Below, one piece after another: positions 53,716 to 63,297 of a stretch of 64,000 nucleotides of DNA. Where the stretch lies: assembly GCA_963755495.1 (NCBI GenBank), contig CAVWJS010000002.1, positions 186,001 through 250,000 on the forward strand, read 5' to 3'. The number at the start of each line of letters is the position of its first letter. Positions within the stretch are counted from its first letter, which is position 1. This DNA is from Bog-473 sp963755495. GTDB lineage: Bacteria; Actinomycetota; Acidimicrobiia; Acidimicrobiales; RAAP-2. The notes under the pieces were generated by a model that worked only from the letters and a program-made list of their open reading frames with translations, was not told where the DNA came from and did no database searches. A program made the translations under genes and the position numbers.

Positions 53716-53913
53716 GTGTCTGTGAATGAGGATTGCCGTCACTACGTGATGCGGACAACTCCCCGCGGCGACCGACTCGAACGTTGCAAGGTGGATGCGA
53801 ACGAGCCGCTTCCCTTCGCCTGCCCCGAAGGTTGCGTGTTCTACGAGCCCCGCAAGGTCTCCCAAGCTGGATGGACGGTGCGCCGGAGAGACGACGACCC
53901 CCGACCCCCGTAG
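53716..53913 (+). CDS. Small Cys-rich protein, possible zinc-binding
   Basis: About 65 residues from GTG 53716. It contains CRHYVMRT, RLERCKVDA and FACPEGCVFYEPR, with four cysteines and one histidine spaced as in small zinc-ribbon-like proteins. Codon use in this frame looks like neighbouring genes. The upstream in-frame extension to 53611 runs over the divergent NUDIX start and is not used. No name is known to me. It converges on the NIL-domain gene. Confidence 0.55.
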   Translation: MSVNEDCRHYVMRTTPRGDRLERCKVDANEPLPFACPEGCVFYEPRKVSQAGWTVRRRDDDPRPP

Positions 53914-53916
53914 GGG

Positions 53917-54156
53917 TCAGCTCTCGAGGACATCCCCCAACAGATCGACGGTGATTCCCTCGCCGCGTAACCAGTCGACCGCCGCTTCGACCTGCAGTGC
54001 CTCGCCATCGAGCTCGCAGATGATCCAACCGCGGTGATCCTCGACGTCTGCCCGGCGGATATTGGGCTCGACATCGAACCTGCGCACCACCGTGGCAAGA
54101 ACCGCCCGCCGCACTTCTGACTCGGGAAAGGTCAGCTTCACCCGGACCTGGCTCAC
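53917..54156 (-). CDS. NIL domain (ferredoxin-like) small protein
   Basis: 79 residues from GTG 54156, which overlaps the larE stop (GTGA). The sequence VRVKLTFPESEVRRAVLATV and LQVEAAVDWLRGEGI matches the NIL domain seen at the C-terminus of MetN ABC ATPases and in ferredoxin-NIL proteins involved in sulfur transfer. It stands alone here, without a ferredoxin module. It is the last gene of the hemQ-larE-NIL unit. Confidence 0.75.
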   Translation of the reverse strand: MSQVRVKLTFPESEVRRAVLATVVRRFDVEPNIRRADVEDHRGWIICELDGEALQVEAAVDWLRGEGITVDLLGDVLES

Positions 54157-55010
54157 GTGGTTTCCTCCGTCGTGCCGGACCTGCCGGGGCTGCCCCACGT
54201 CGGCTTGTCCGCCCGGCCGTCCAGCATCCGATTCATGCTGCCAGACCGGAAGCCTTCCAGATCCAGTGCGACGAAGCGAAAACCGGCCGATCGCACCGCT
54301 CCCACCACTTCAGTCCGGCGCTCGAGGACATTGGCCAACAGGTGGGATGGGAACTCGAGCCGGGCCGCCGCCCCATGATGGCGGACGCGCAGCTCGCGGA
54401 ACCCCAAAGAACGGAGCGCCGATTCGGCCACGTCCACCGCCCGGAGACGGCCGAGGGTGACCGGGGTCCCGTAGGGCAATCGAGAGGCCAGGCAGGCTGC
54501 CGCAGGCTTGTCCCAAGTGCGCAGGCCCAGCTGCTTGGACCAGTGACGGATGTCGTCTTTGGCAAAGCCGGCCACAACGAGGGGGAATGTGGCGCCCGCC
54601 GCCGCAGCCGCCGCCTGACCTGGGCGGTGATCTCCCAGATCGCTGACGTTGACGCCGAGGACGACGCGCGCCGATTCGGCCTGCGCCAGCGGGCCCAGGG
54701 CCGACATCAATGCCGTCTTGCATCGGGCGCAGCGGTCGGCGCCGTTGGCCACGTAGGTCGGGTCATCCATTTCGTCGGTCGGCACCCCCACCCACCGCAG
54801 GTCCCATTCATGGGCCAGCGCCCGGCAGTCATCGGCCTCCTCTGCGGCCAGTGACGGCGAGAGGGCCGTGACACACAACACCTGGGCGCGCCCCAGCGTG
54901 TCGTGCGCGACCTTGGCCAGCAGGGCCGAGTCAGCCCCGCCGCTGAAAGCCACCACCACGCGGCCCAGCTGGCGCAGCTCGTCACGCAATGTCTCGAGCG
55001 AAGCGGTCAC
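54153..55010 (-). CDS. larE: ATP-dependent sacrificial sulfur transferase LarE
   Basis: 285 residues from GTG 55010, which overlaps the hemQ stop. The PP-loop SGGADS is at residues 23-28. ADRCARCKTALM and KPAAACLASRLPYGTP follow; the Cys of ACLASR corresponds to the cysteine whose sulfur is donated in Lactobacillus LarE, and RCARC offers further cysteines. LarE sulfurates the pincer nucleotide precursor made by LarB. Its partners larB and larC are 10 kb away. Coupling to hemQ and a NIL protein is an unusual setting. Confidence 0.92.
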   Translation of the reverse strand: MTASLETLRDELRQLGRVVVAFSGGADSALLAKVAHDTLGRAQVLCVTALSPSLAAEEADDCRALAHEWDLRWVGVPTDEMDDPTYVANGADRCARCKTALMSALGPLAQAESARVVLGVNVSDLGDHRPGQAAAAAAGATFPLVVAGFAKDDIRHWSKQLGLRTWDKPAAACLASRLPYGTPVTLGRLRAVDVAESALRSLGFRELRVRHHGAAARLEFPSHLLANVLERRTEVVGAVRSAGFRFVALDLEGFRSGSMNRMLDGRADKPTWGSPGRSGTTEETT

Positions 55011-55714
55011 CCTGCCCCGCCCCCGATCGTCAGGGCATCCAACACGGTGTCGAGGTCGCCCACCATGCCCGTATAAAAGGGCCCGAACTCGGCGTAGTGC
55101 GCCGATGCCTCGTCGAAGCGCATCTCGTAGACGCAGTCCTTGAGGTCGTCGGGATGCACGCCGAACAACGTCACGCCCCATTCGAACTCGTCGAGTCCGG
55201 TTGAGCCGGTGATGACCTGCAGGATCCGGCCGTGGAAGGTCCGCCCGACCTTCCCGTGACCCATCATCAGCTCCTTGCGACTCTCGAAATCAAGGCTGTA
55301 CCAGTTGTGATCGGCGGCGCGGCGCTTCGACATGGGGTAGAAGCAAAACGCCGTCTTTCCTTCGGGCGGTAGCTGGGGGAAGAGTCGGGCCTGCCGCAGC
55401 TCCTCAGGCACGCCGGCGGCGTACTCGGAGACTTCCGTCAGCGAGACGTAGGAGGCGGCGATCAGCGCCCCGCTGTGCTGTACGGCGCTCTGGAACTCGC
55501 GCAGGCGCCACAGGTCCGGACCGAGCAACATCAAGCCCAGGTCGGCCTTGTGGCCCAGGAGGGCCGCCACAATGACCTGGTAGCCATCAGCCCGAGCTGC
55601 GCCAACCGCCTCTCGTAGGGCTTCCGCGTCAAGAACAACGCCGGTGGGCACGTGGCAGAACAGGTGGAGCACCGCCTGGCCGACCGACGGGACAAGGGGG
55701 GAATCGGCTGCCAC
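55007..55714 (-). CDS. hemQ: Coproheme decarboxylase HemQ (chlorite dismutase family)
   Basis: About 235 residues from GTG 55714; the frame extends to 55801 but is not homologous. Typical text is FYPMSKRRAADHNWYSLDF, RKELMMGHGKVGRTFHGRI and GSTGLDEFEWGVTLF. HemQ makes heme b from coproheme in the coproporphyrin-dependent pathway of Gram-positive bacteria. The catalytic chlorite-dismutase arginine is not expected in this subgroup. It leads a unit with larE and a NIL protein through GTGA overlaps. Confidence 0.93.
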   Translation of the reverse strand: MAADSPLVPSVGQAVLHLFCHVPTGVVLDAEALREAVGAARADGYQVIVAALLGHKADLGLMLLGPDLWRLREFQSAVQHSGALIAASYVSLTEVSEYAAGVPEELRQARLFPQLPPEGKTAFCFYPMSKRRAADHNWYSLDFESRKELMMGHGKVGRTFHGRILQVITGSTGLDEFEWGVTLFGVHPDDLKDCVYEMRFDEASAHYAEFGPFYTGMVGDLDTVLDALTIGGGAG

Positions 55715-55772
55715 GAACGCCAGTGTAGGGAACGGGGGAACGGGCCGGGCCCGGAAGCCACCCTGGACGCGA

Positions 55773-55796
55773 AGAGGCGCCCCGCAGGGCGCCTCT
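55773..55796 (-). terminator. GC-rich hairpin between groEL and hemQ
   Basis: A 10-bp perfect stem (AGAGGCGCCC/GGGCGCCTCT) with a 4-nt loop lies 52 bp downstream of the groEL stop. There is no clear T-run, as is common for actinobacterial terminators. It probably separates groEL transcripts from hemQ. Confidence 0.65.
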
Positions 55797-55848
55797 CGCA
55801 TCCGAACAACGTCTACTCAGAAATACAGACGACTAAGAAGCAAGTCGA

Positions 55849-57468
<1,620 letters not shown>

Positions 57469-57510
57469 CTGGTGTGTTCCTCCATCGTTCTGCTGACCCA
57501 TCGAGGGCCA

Positions 57511-57537
57511 TTAGCACTCTCATCTGTCGAGTGCTAA
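57511..57537 (-). promoter_or_regulatory. CIRCE operator (HrcA site)
   Basis: TTAGCACTC-N9-GAGTGCTAA, a perfect match to the CIRCE consensus, lies just upstream of groEL. HrcA binding here would repress groEL until heat shock. Confidence 0.95.
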
Positions 57538-57630
57538 TAGAAAACCACGCCCAGGCCCCCAGCGCAAGAGCGGCCCGCTCTGCCCAGTTCACACCCCTAT
57601 TGCAACTAGGCCCTGCGTAGGCGGCGGGGT

Positions 57631-57906
57631 CTAGCCTCCGGCGACTGCGGGCACGATGGAGAGGGTTTGCCCGTCGGTAACGGGAGTTGCGAGACCCTCC
57701 AAGAAGCGCACGTCTTCGTCGGCCAAGAACACGTTGACGAAGCGGCGCAGCTCGCCGGCGTCGTCAAAGAGACGCTCGGCCAGGCCTGGATTGGCCGCAT
57801 CAAGGGCCTTGAGCGCCTCTCCGACGCTGGTTGCTTCCACTTCGACCTCCCCCGCGCCAGCCGTCAGGGTGCGGAGCTGAGTCGGGATGCGAATGGTCAG
57901 GCTCAT
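57631..57906 (-). CDS. MoaD/ThiS-family sulfur carrier protein
   Basis: 91 residues. The ubiquitin-like fold is recognisable from LTIRIPTQLRTLTAG, GEALKALDAANPGLAERL and FVNVFLADEDVRFL, ending in TLSIVPAVAGG. The terminal Gly-Gly is at the exact C-terminus and could be adenylated and converted to a thiocarboxylate. It lies 51 bp downstream of a threonine-synthase-like gene on the same strand, under a SAM riboswitch. No other molybdopterin or thiamine gene is near. The closest analogy is CysO/CysM in mycobacteria, so it is probably the sulfide donor for the neighbouring PLP enzyme. Confidence 0.88.
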   Translation of the reverse strand: MSLTIRIPTQLRTLTAGAGEVEVEATSVGEALKALDAANPGLAERLFDDAGELRRFVNVFLADEDVRFLEGLATPVTDGQTLSIVPAVAGG

Positions 57907-57957
57907 CGGTAACTCTCCTCAGTGAGGTCAGTGCGTCTGTAGTACGTGCGCCGCAAC

Positions 57958-59199
57958 TCAGTGCGAGTAGGCGCCGAATGCGCCATCGAACGCGGCCAGG
58001 GTGGGCGAGATGGTAGCGGTCGGCCCGGTGTACTCCGCCAAGGCCTCGACCGTCTTGAGGCCGTGGCCGGTGACGATGGCCACGACACGCTCGTCCCGCC
58101 GGATAGCTCCCGCAGCGACCAGCTTGGCCAGAGAGGCGATGGTCACGCCCCCCGCAGTCTCGGCGAAGATCCCTTCGGTACGGGCCAGCAGGCCGATCGC
58201 CTCGACGACCTCGTCATCGGTCACCGAGGCGCAGGATCCGCCGGACTGGCGCATCGCCTGGAGGGCGTACCAACCGTCCGCCGGATTGCCAATGGCCAAC
58301 GACTTGGCGATCGTCTTGGGCTTGACGGGCCGGATGGCGTCGGAGTTCTGCGCGAAGGCGGTGGCCACCGGGGAACATCCTTCAGCTTGCGCCCCCGACA
58401 CCCGCACATGAGGCACCTCGTCCAGCAGCCCAACCTTGCCCAACTCGGCAAACCCCTTGGCCACCTTGGTCAGCTGGCTACCCGAGCCGATGGGCACGAC
58501 GACATGATCGGGCGCCTGCCATCCCAACTGCTCGGCGATCTCGAAAGCCAATGTCTTCGAGCCCTCGGCGTAGTAGGTGCGCACGTTGACGTTGACAAAG
58601 GCCCACGTCGGTCGCTCGCTCGTCAGCTCGGCGCACAGACGGTTCACGTCGTCGTAGGTACCCTCCACCGCGATCACGGTTCCTCCGTAAATCGTGGTCA
58701 TGGTCACCTTGGCCTGCTCCAGATCATGGGGAATGAGCACCACCGAGTCCATACCGGCACGCGCCGCGTGAGCTGCCACCGAGTTGGCCAGGTTGCCGGT
58801 GGAGGCGCATGCGGCGACCTTGAACCCGAGCTGGCGGGCCTTGGTCAGCGCTACCGATACGACCCGGTCCTTGAAGGAGCCCGTCGGGTTGGCCGTGTCG
58901 TCTTTGATCCACAATTCGTCCAAGCCGAGCTCGGCCGCCAGGCGATCGGCCCGCACCAAGGGAGTGAAACCTGCGCCGAGATCGACAGGCGTGTCGTCGC
59001 TCACCGGCAAGAGGTCCCGGTAACGCCAAATGGTGCGCGGACCACTAGCGATCCGCTCCCGGCTCACCGTGGCGGCGATTTGCTCGTAGTCGTAAGCGAC
59101 CTCGAGCGGGCCGAAGCAGTAATCGCAGACATGGAGCGCTTCAGCAGGGAATGCACGCGCACATTCCCGACAACGCAGCCCAGTGACAAAATCGCCCAT
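57958..59199 (-). CDS. thrC: Threonine synthase-like PLP enzyme under SAM riboswitch control
   Basis: 413 residues. An N-terminal zinc ribbon (CRECARAF and HVCDYCFGPL) precedes a fold-type II PLP domain. The Schiff-base Lys is in NPTGSFKDRVVSVAL; the phosphate loop is ASTGNLANSVAAHA and GSGSQLTKVAKG follows. By homology it acts on O-phosphohomoserine. The ATG is 3' of a SAM riboswitch whose closing stem overlaps the GAGGAGG ribosome site. A MoaD-like carrier follows. Together these argue for a thiocarboxylate-dependent homocysteine synthase rather than, or besides, threonine synthase. The catalytic role is inference; the fold assignment is firm. Confidence 0.85.
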   Translation of the reverse strand: MGDFVTGLRCRECARAFPAEALHVCDYCFGPLEVAYDYEQIAATVSRERIASGPRTIWRYRDLLPVSDDTPVDLGAGFTPLVRADRLAAELGLDELWIKDDTANPTGSFKDRVVSVALTKARQLGFKVAACASTGNLANSVAAHAARAGMDSVVLIPHDLEQAKVTMTTIYGGTVIAVEGTYDDVNRLCAELTSERPTWAFVNVNVRTYYAEGSKTLAFEIAEQLGWQAPDHVVVPIGSGSQLTKVAKGFAELGKVGLLDEVPHVRVSGAQAEGCSPVATAFAQNSDAIRPVKPKTIAKSLAIGNPADGWYALQAMRQSGGSCASVTDDEVVEAIGLLARTEGIFAETAGGVTIASLAKLVAAGAIRRDERVVAIVTGHGLKTVEALAEYTGPTATISPTLAAFDGAFGAYSH

Positions 59200-59208
59200 C
59201 GGTCCTCC

Positions 59209-59305
59209 TCATCGATCGGGCATTGGCACCTGTTGGCACCCCGGGGTGGGGAGTCCAACGGTTGCCGCGACGTCAACGGGCCCGTCCCTCAGTCGCTCTG
59301 GATGA
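59209..59305 (-). ncRNA. SAM riboswitch (S-box/SAM-I clan)
   Basis: On the reverse strand the core reads AGAGCGACTGAGGGACGGGC, then CCGTTGACGTCGCGGCAACC, and later GGTGCCAACAGGTGCCAA. These are the hallmarks of the S-box family (GAGGGAC, GGCAACC, GGTGCCAA). P1 can form between TCATC (59301-59305) and GATGA (59209-59213), and the 3' strand of P1 overlaps the GAGGAGG site of the thrC-like gene. SAM binding should therefore block translation. GGTGCCAA occurs twice in tandem. The SAM-I or SAM-IV subclass is not decided. Confidence 0.88.
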
Positions 59306-59409
59306 TGTGACAATGCTAGCTCCTACGCACCCCCCCTGTGCCAACGGGGGCCGAACCTCGCGCTCCACCCCGCTTAGAGCCGATGCTCGGCAGGTACGAT
59401 GCTGTCGGC

Positions 59410-60207
59410 ATGTCGGATGACCACGACCAGGAAGGGCCGGGTACCCGCACCTTCCATCACGCGGACTTTCCCGTGGCCAAGGTGCTCGAGGCCAAGGCCG
59501 GCCGCACCGTCTCGGTGTGCATCCCCGCCCGGGATGAAGAGTCGACCGTGGGTTCGGTGGTTCGAGCCGTGGTGCAGCCCTTTTTGGCCTCGGCTGGGGG
59601 CAACGGGTTGGTCGATGAGGTCCTCGTGCTCGACGATGGCTCCTCCGACGGCACGGCGGCGCAGGCCATCGATGCCGGAGCCCGGGTGGTACGGGGGGTC
59701 GAGGCCGGAGGGGGAAAGGGTCAGGCCATGGCAGCCGCTCTGGCGGCGTCGAGCGGCGACGTGGTGGTCTTCCTCGATGCAGACGTCGCCAACACGACGC
59801 CCGCCTTCGTCACCGGAATGCTCGGGCCTCTCTTGTTCTTCGACGACATAGCGCTGGTCAAGGGTTTCTACACACGACCGTTGCACGGCGATCCCACCGG
59901 CGGTGGGCGGGTGACCGAGCTCGTCGCTCGACCGCTACTCGAACTGCTCTTTCCTGCTCTCTCCCATGTACGCCAACCGCTGGCGGGCGAGACGGCGGCA
60001 CATCGCTGGGTCTTCGAGAAAGTCGATTTTGCCGATGGGTATGGCGTCGAAATAGGGCTACTCATCGACGTGGCGCAGCAGCTCGGCGCGGGTGTACTGG
60101 CCCAGGTTGACCTGGGAGTGCGTATCCATCGCAACCGCCCGCTGTCCGAATTGCGAACCCAGGCCACCGACGTGTTGCGCACGGCGCTCTCACGCGCCCC
60201 GCGCTAA
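59410..60207 (+). CDS. gpgS: Glucosyl-3-phosphoglycerate synthase
   Basis: 265 residues from ATG 59410 (MSDDHDQEG); ATG 59383 is an alternative. It shows RTVSVCIPARDEESTVG (GT-A start), LVLDDGSSDGTA, VVFLDADVAN (metal-binding DAD), RPLLELLFPAL and AHRWVFEKVDFADGYGVEIGLL. This matches actinobacterial GpgS, which makes glucosyl-3-phosphoglycerate for glucosylglycerate/methylglucose lipopolysaccharide. It is followed after 4 bp by otsA, so sugar-phosphate and trehalose synthesis are linked. Confidence 0.92.
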   Translation: MSDDHDQEGPGTRTFHHADFPVAKVLEAKAGRTVSVCIPARDEESTVGSVVRAVVQPFLASAGGNGLVDEVLVLDDGSSDGTAAQAIDAGARVVRGVEAGGGKGQAMAAALAASSGDVVVFLDADVANTTPAFVTGMLGPLLFFDDIALVKGFYTRPLHGDPTGGGRVTELVARPLLELLFPALSHVRQPLAGETAAHRWVFEKVDFADGYGVEIGLLIDVAQQLGAGVLAQVDLGVRIHRNRPLSELRTQATDVLRTALSRAPR

Positions 60208-60211
60208 CCCC

Positions 60212-61694
60212 ATGGCCACCGCTGGTCCGGTGTTGGTCGTCTCCAATCGCGGGCCGCTCTCATTCCGCTTTGACAACGACGGCGCACTCCAAGCAGTGCC
60301 CGGCGGCGGAGGGCTGGTCTCGTCCATCGGGCCGCTGCTGGCCGGCACGGGTGTCACCTGGGCCTCGGTGACGATGGGCGCGGCCGACCGCGCTGCCGTC
60401 GAGCAAGGCCGCATGACGGACGAGAACTTCACACTGCTCCCTGTCGTCATCGACGACGACACCTACAGGGCGGCCGTCGACGTCGTCGCCAATACGACGC
60501 TGTGGTACTGCCATCATCACCTTTTCGATCTGCCTCGTCGCCCCCGGTTCGACCGGTACTGGCGACAGGCGTGGGACGGTTATCGCCGCTACAACCAATC
60601 CGTCGCTTACGCCGTGAGCGAACACGCGGCGCCCGATTCGACCGTGCTCGTGCAGGACTATCACTTCTCGCTCCTCGGGCGAATGTTGGCCGAAACGCTG
60701 TCCGGATCTGCGCACCGTGCATTTCTGCCACATCCCCTTCGCCGATCCCAACATGTTGCGCGTCTTGCCTGACGCCGCCGCGGGCGAGCTCCTTGCCGGA
60801 TTGGCTGGCTTCAGCGCATGCGGGTTCCACGCCAGCCGGTGGGAGGAGGCTTTCCGGGCCTGTTATGCCGAGCCCTGGCTCGTGGCCATGGTCGAGACGG
60901 CACTGTCGGGAACAGCAATGTCCGGGGCGGCCACGGCCGGGACCGCGGCCGCGTTGACCACGGCCGGGACGACGCTGGCTCCGGCGACCTTCGTCTCCTC
61001 CCTCTCCTCGGATCATGACGGACTGCTGTCGGAGGCTGCGAGTCCCGCGTGCGCGCAGTCGGTCGAGGCTCTCCGCGCCGAAACCGGCGGGCGACGCATT
61101 GTCCTGCGCGTCGATCGCGTCGAGCCATCGAAGAACATCCTCCGCGGCATGCTGGCCTTCGAAGAGCTGTTGACGACGTACCCCGAGTGGCGTGACAAGG
61201 TCGTGCACGTCGCTCTCGTGTATCCCTCGCGACAGGGATTGGCCGACTATCTCGCCTTGGGAGCCGAGGTCACGCACGCGGCCGAACGGATAAACAAGGC
61301 TTGGGGAACCACGAACTGGACGCCGATCATCCTCCACGTCGAAGACGACCGTCCGCGCTCACTGGCCGCCCTAACCATCTCCGACGTGTTGTTAGTCAAC
61401 CCCGTGCGGGACGGCCTCAACTTGGTCGCCAAAGAGGGCGCCTTGCTCAACGGGGGTGACGGCGTACTCGTGCTCTCCCGTGAGGCCGGGGCCTGGGAGG
61501 AACTTTCCGAGGCCGCCCTTGGTGTGAATCCCTTCGACGTTGCCGGCACAACTGACGCTCTACACCAGGCCCTTTCGATGGACCTCGCCGAGCGGCGCCG
61601 TCGCGCCATTCGCCTGCGAGACCTGGTGCTGAGCCGCACGGCCTCGGACTGGCTCGACGAGCAGCTCGCCGCAGTTCACATCCCTAGCCGCTAG
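60212..61694 (+). CDS. otsA: Trehalose-6-phosphate synthase, frame-broken
   Basis: Start ATG 60212 (MATAGPVLVVSNRGPLSFRF). Residues 1-168 of the GT20 fold (VLVQDYHFSLLGRMLAETL) read in one frame to about 60702, then homology moves one frame over (DLRTVHFCHIPFADPNMLRV) to TAG 61694. It includes RIVLRVDRVEPSKNILRG, ALVYPSRQGLADY and NPVRDGLNLVAKEGALL. Total length is 3n+1; removing one base in TCCGGAT restores the frame and a 493-residue protein of family length. It makes trehalose-6-phosphate from UDP/ADP-glucose and glucose-6-phosphate. otsB is convergent. Confidence 0.9.
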
Positions 61695-61709
61695 GAGTCG
61701 CCCCGACGT

Positions 61710-62480
61710 TCATTCACTGATGGCGACGGCCTGCACCAACTGTTCGAGCAGCGCCATCGCTCCCTCGGGACCCTCGACCACCACGTCCGCCTGGGCCACC
61801 ACTTCTTCTGCGCTCTCGGCATCGACGACGGCTACCCGAATTGTGGCCACGCCTTGCGCCGCCATCTCGGCCGCAGCGGCGAAGGCCGGGAGATCTCCGA
61901 GGTCATCGCCGAAGACCGCCACGGCTTGCATCCCGGAGGTCAGCGCACGCAACACCGTCCCCTTGTCCACGTCAAGGGGGGGCCTGAGCTCGAGCGACAG
62001 GCGGCCCGGGTACACCCGCAATCCCCGCTGGTCCTCCTGACGGGCCGCGAATGCGGCGGCCCAGGAACCAGCCTCGGGAGCGTTGCGCCAGTGCAGCGTC
62101 ACGGTGAGACCCTTCGGCTCGACGTAGACGCCGAGCGGCGCCTCCCTCCGGGCGGCCGTGACAGCCTCGGCGATCGGTCCAGCCCAGGTCCGGGCGTCGG
62201 GACCAATATGGCCCAAGCCGTAGAGACCGATGAGCATCACCCCCGCCGGGGCTTCGAGGGCACGCTGCAGAAATTCCACCGGTCGCCCGGAGACGACCGC
62301 CACCAGGGCGAAGCGGGAGGCCAGACGGGCTAGGAGTTGGGACGCGCCTGGCAACGGACGTGCCGCCACGGGATCGGACACGATTGGCGACAAGGTGCCA
62401 TCGAAGTCGAGACACAGGGCGCTGTGCCCCGGGTCTCGAACCAGGGGAAGAAAGATCTCGGGGAATCCGCCTGCGCCCAC
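61710..62480 (-). CDS. otsB: Trehalose-6-phosphate phosphatase
   Basis: 256 residues. HAD motif I is LDFDGTLSPIV near residue 24, motif II lies around VSGRP, and VFGDDLGDLPAF (motif IV) and the Lys in LDVDKG (motif III region) follow. It dephosphorylates trehalose-6-phosphate. It faces otsA with a 15-bp gap, so OtsA and OtsB are convergent rather than in one operon. A LytR_C protein lies 17 bp upstream on the same strand. Confidence 0.93.
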   Translation of the reverse strand: MGAGGFPEIFLPLVRDPGHSALCLDFDGTLSPIVSDPVAARPLPGASQLLARLASRFALVAVVSGRPVEFLQRALEAPAGVMLIGLYGLGHIGPDARTWAGPIAEAVTAARREAPLGVYVEPKGLTVTLHWRNAPEAGSWAAAFAARQEDQRGLRVYPGRLSLELRPPLDVDKGTVLRALTSGMQAVAVFGDDLGDLPAFAAAAEMAAQGVATIRVAVVDAESAEEVVAQADVVVEGPEGAMALLEQLVQAVAISE

Positions 62481-62497
62481 TGCGCGGGGCGACCTGC

Positions 62498-63049
62498 TCA
62501 GGCCCCAGCGACCAAATCGGCTCCGGCAACGACCACGACGTCGTCGCCGGTCACACCCGCGACCGGCACCGCTGCGGTCAAGGGGACCACGACCGTGGGC
62601 TTGAGGCCAAGCGTCGTGGCGATCGTGGTCGCCTCGGCCTGAAAGCCACTGGCGAAGTACACCGCCGAGGTTTGCTCGGCCGTGCTGGCGTCCGCTGCCG
62701 TCTGCATGGCCCAGCCCTTCGCCGCCAGCACGCCGGTGTAATGCCCGGCCAGCCCGTTCGTTTGGGTGGCGTTGGCCACCACGACCTTGACCGCGCTCGG
62801 GGCAACTGTCGTCGTTGTCGTCGTGGCTGACGTCTTCGTCGTCGTGGTGGTCGTCGTGGTGGGAGTCGTCGCCGCCTCTCCGCTCACCGTGGGGCGGGTA
62901 CCGACCGCGACGAGAGCGATGGCCGCCACCACGAAGATGATGATGATGACGGCGGCCCGGACGGGTGCGATCCCGCCTGTCGCACGCCCGTCGTGAGAGG
63001 CCCCGCCACCCGAACCACCGCGATCAGAGGAAGGAGGTTCAAAGGTCAT
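62498..63049 (-). CDS. Membrane-anchored LytR_C domain protein
   Basis: 183 residues from ATG 63049 with GGAGG about 15 bp upstream; the frame extends to 63142 without homology. A membrane segment (VRAAVIIIIFVVAAIALVAVG) is followed by a Thr-rich linker and an LytR/CpsA/Psr C-terminal-type domain (VKVVVANATQTNGLAGHYTGVL, GDDVVVVAGADL). The catalytic LCP domain is absent. Similar stand-alone proteins occur widely in actinobacteria and are thought to act in cell-envelope biosynthesis. Confidence 0.85.
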   Translation of the reverse strand: MTFEPPSSDRGGSGGGASHDGRATGGIAPVRAAVIIIIFVVAAIALVAVGTRPTVSGEAATTPTTTTTTTTKTSATTTTTTVAPSAVKVVVANATQTNGLAGHYTGVLAAKGWAMQTAADASTAEQTSAVYFASGFQAEATTIATTLGLKPTVVVPLTAAVPVAGVTGDDVVVVAGADLVAGA

Positions 63050-63297
63050 TGAAGGTCCAGCCTGCCGTGCTTGCTGGCGCAAAGCAAGCCTTTCGCCGGA
63101 CGGCGGCCCCTGGGCTGGTACGGAGAAGCGAGCCGCCGGCACCAGAAGCGGTCAGCTGATGCTGACCGTGCTCGGATCAGGCCCAAGTGATACTGGTCGC
63201 TGACTTTCGGGTTGTCCTTTGACCCCTGACGTCGGAAGCTCATGACGGATTGCTCACGGGCCTGTGACCGCTGATGCACGACACACGGCTGAGTTGT

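Noticed and set aside
57567..57581. Palindrome AGAGCGGCCCGCTCT near the CIRCE element as another operator
   Set aside because: Short, GC-rich and outside a typical promoter position; not more than chance in this base composition.
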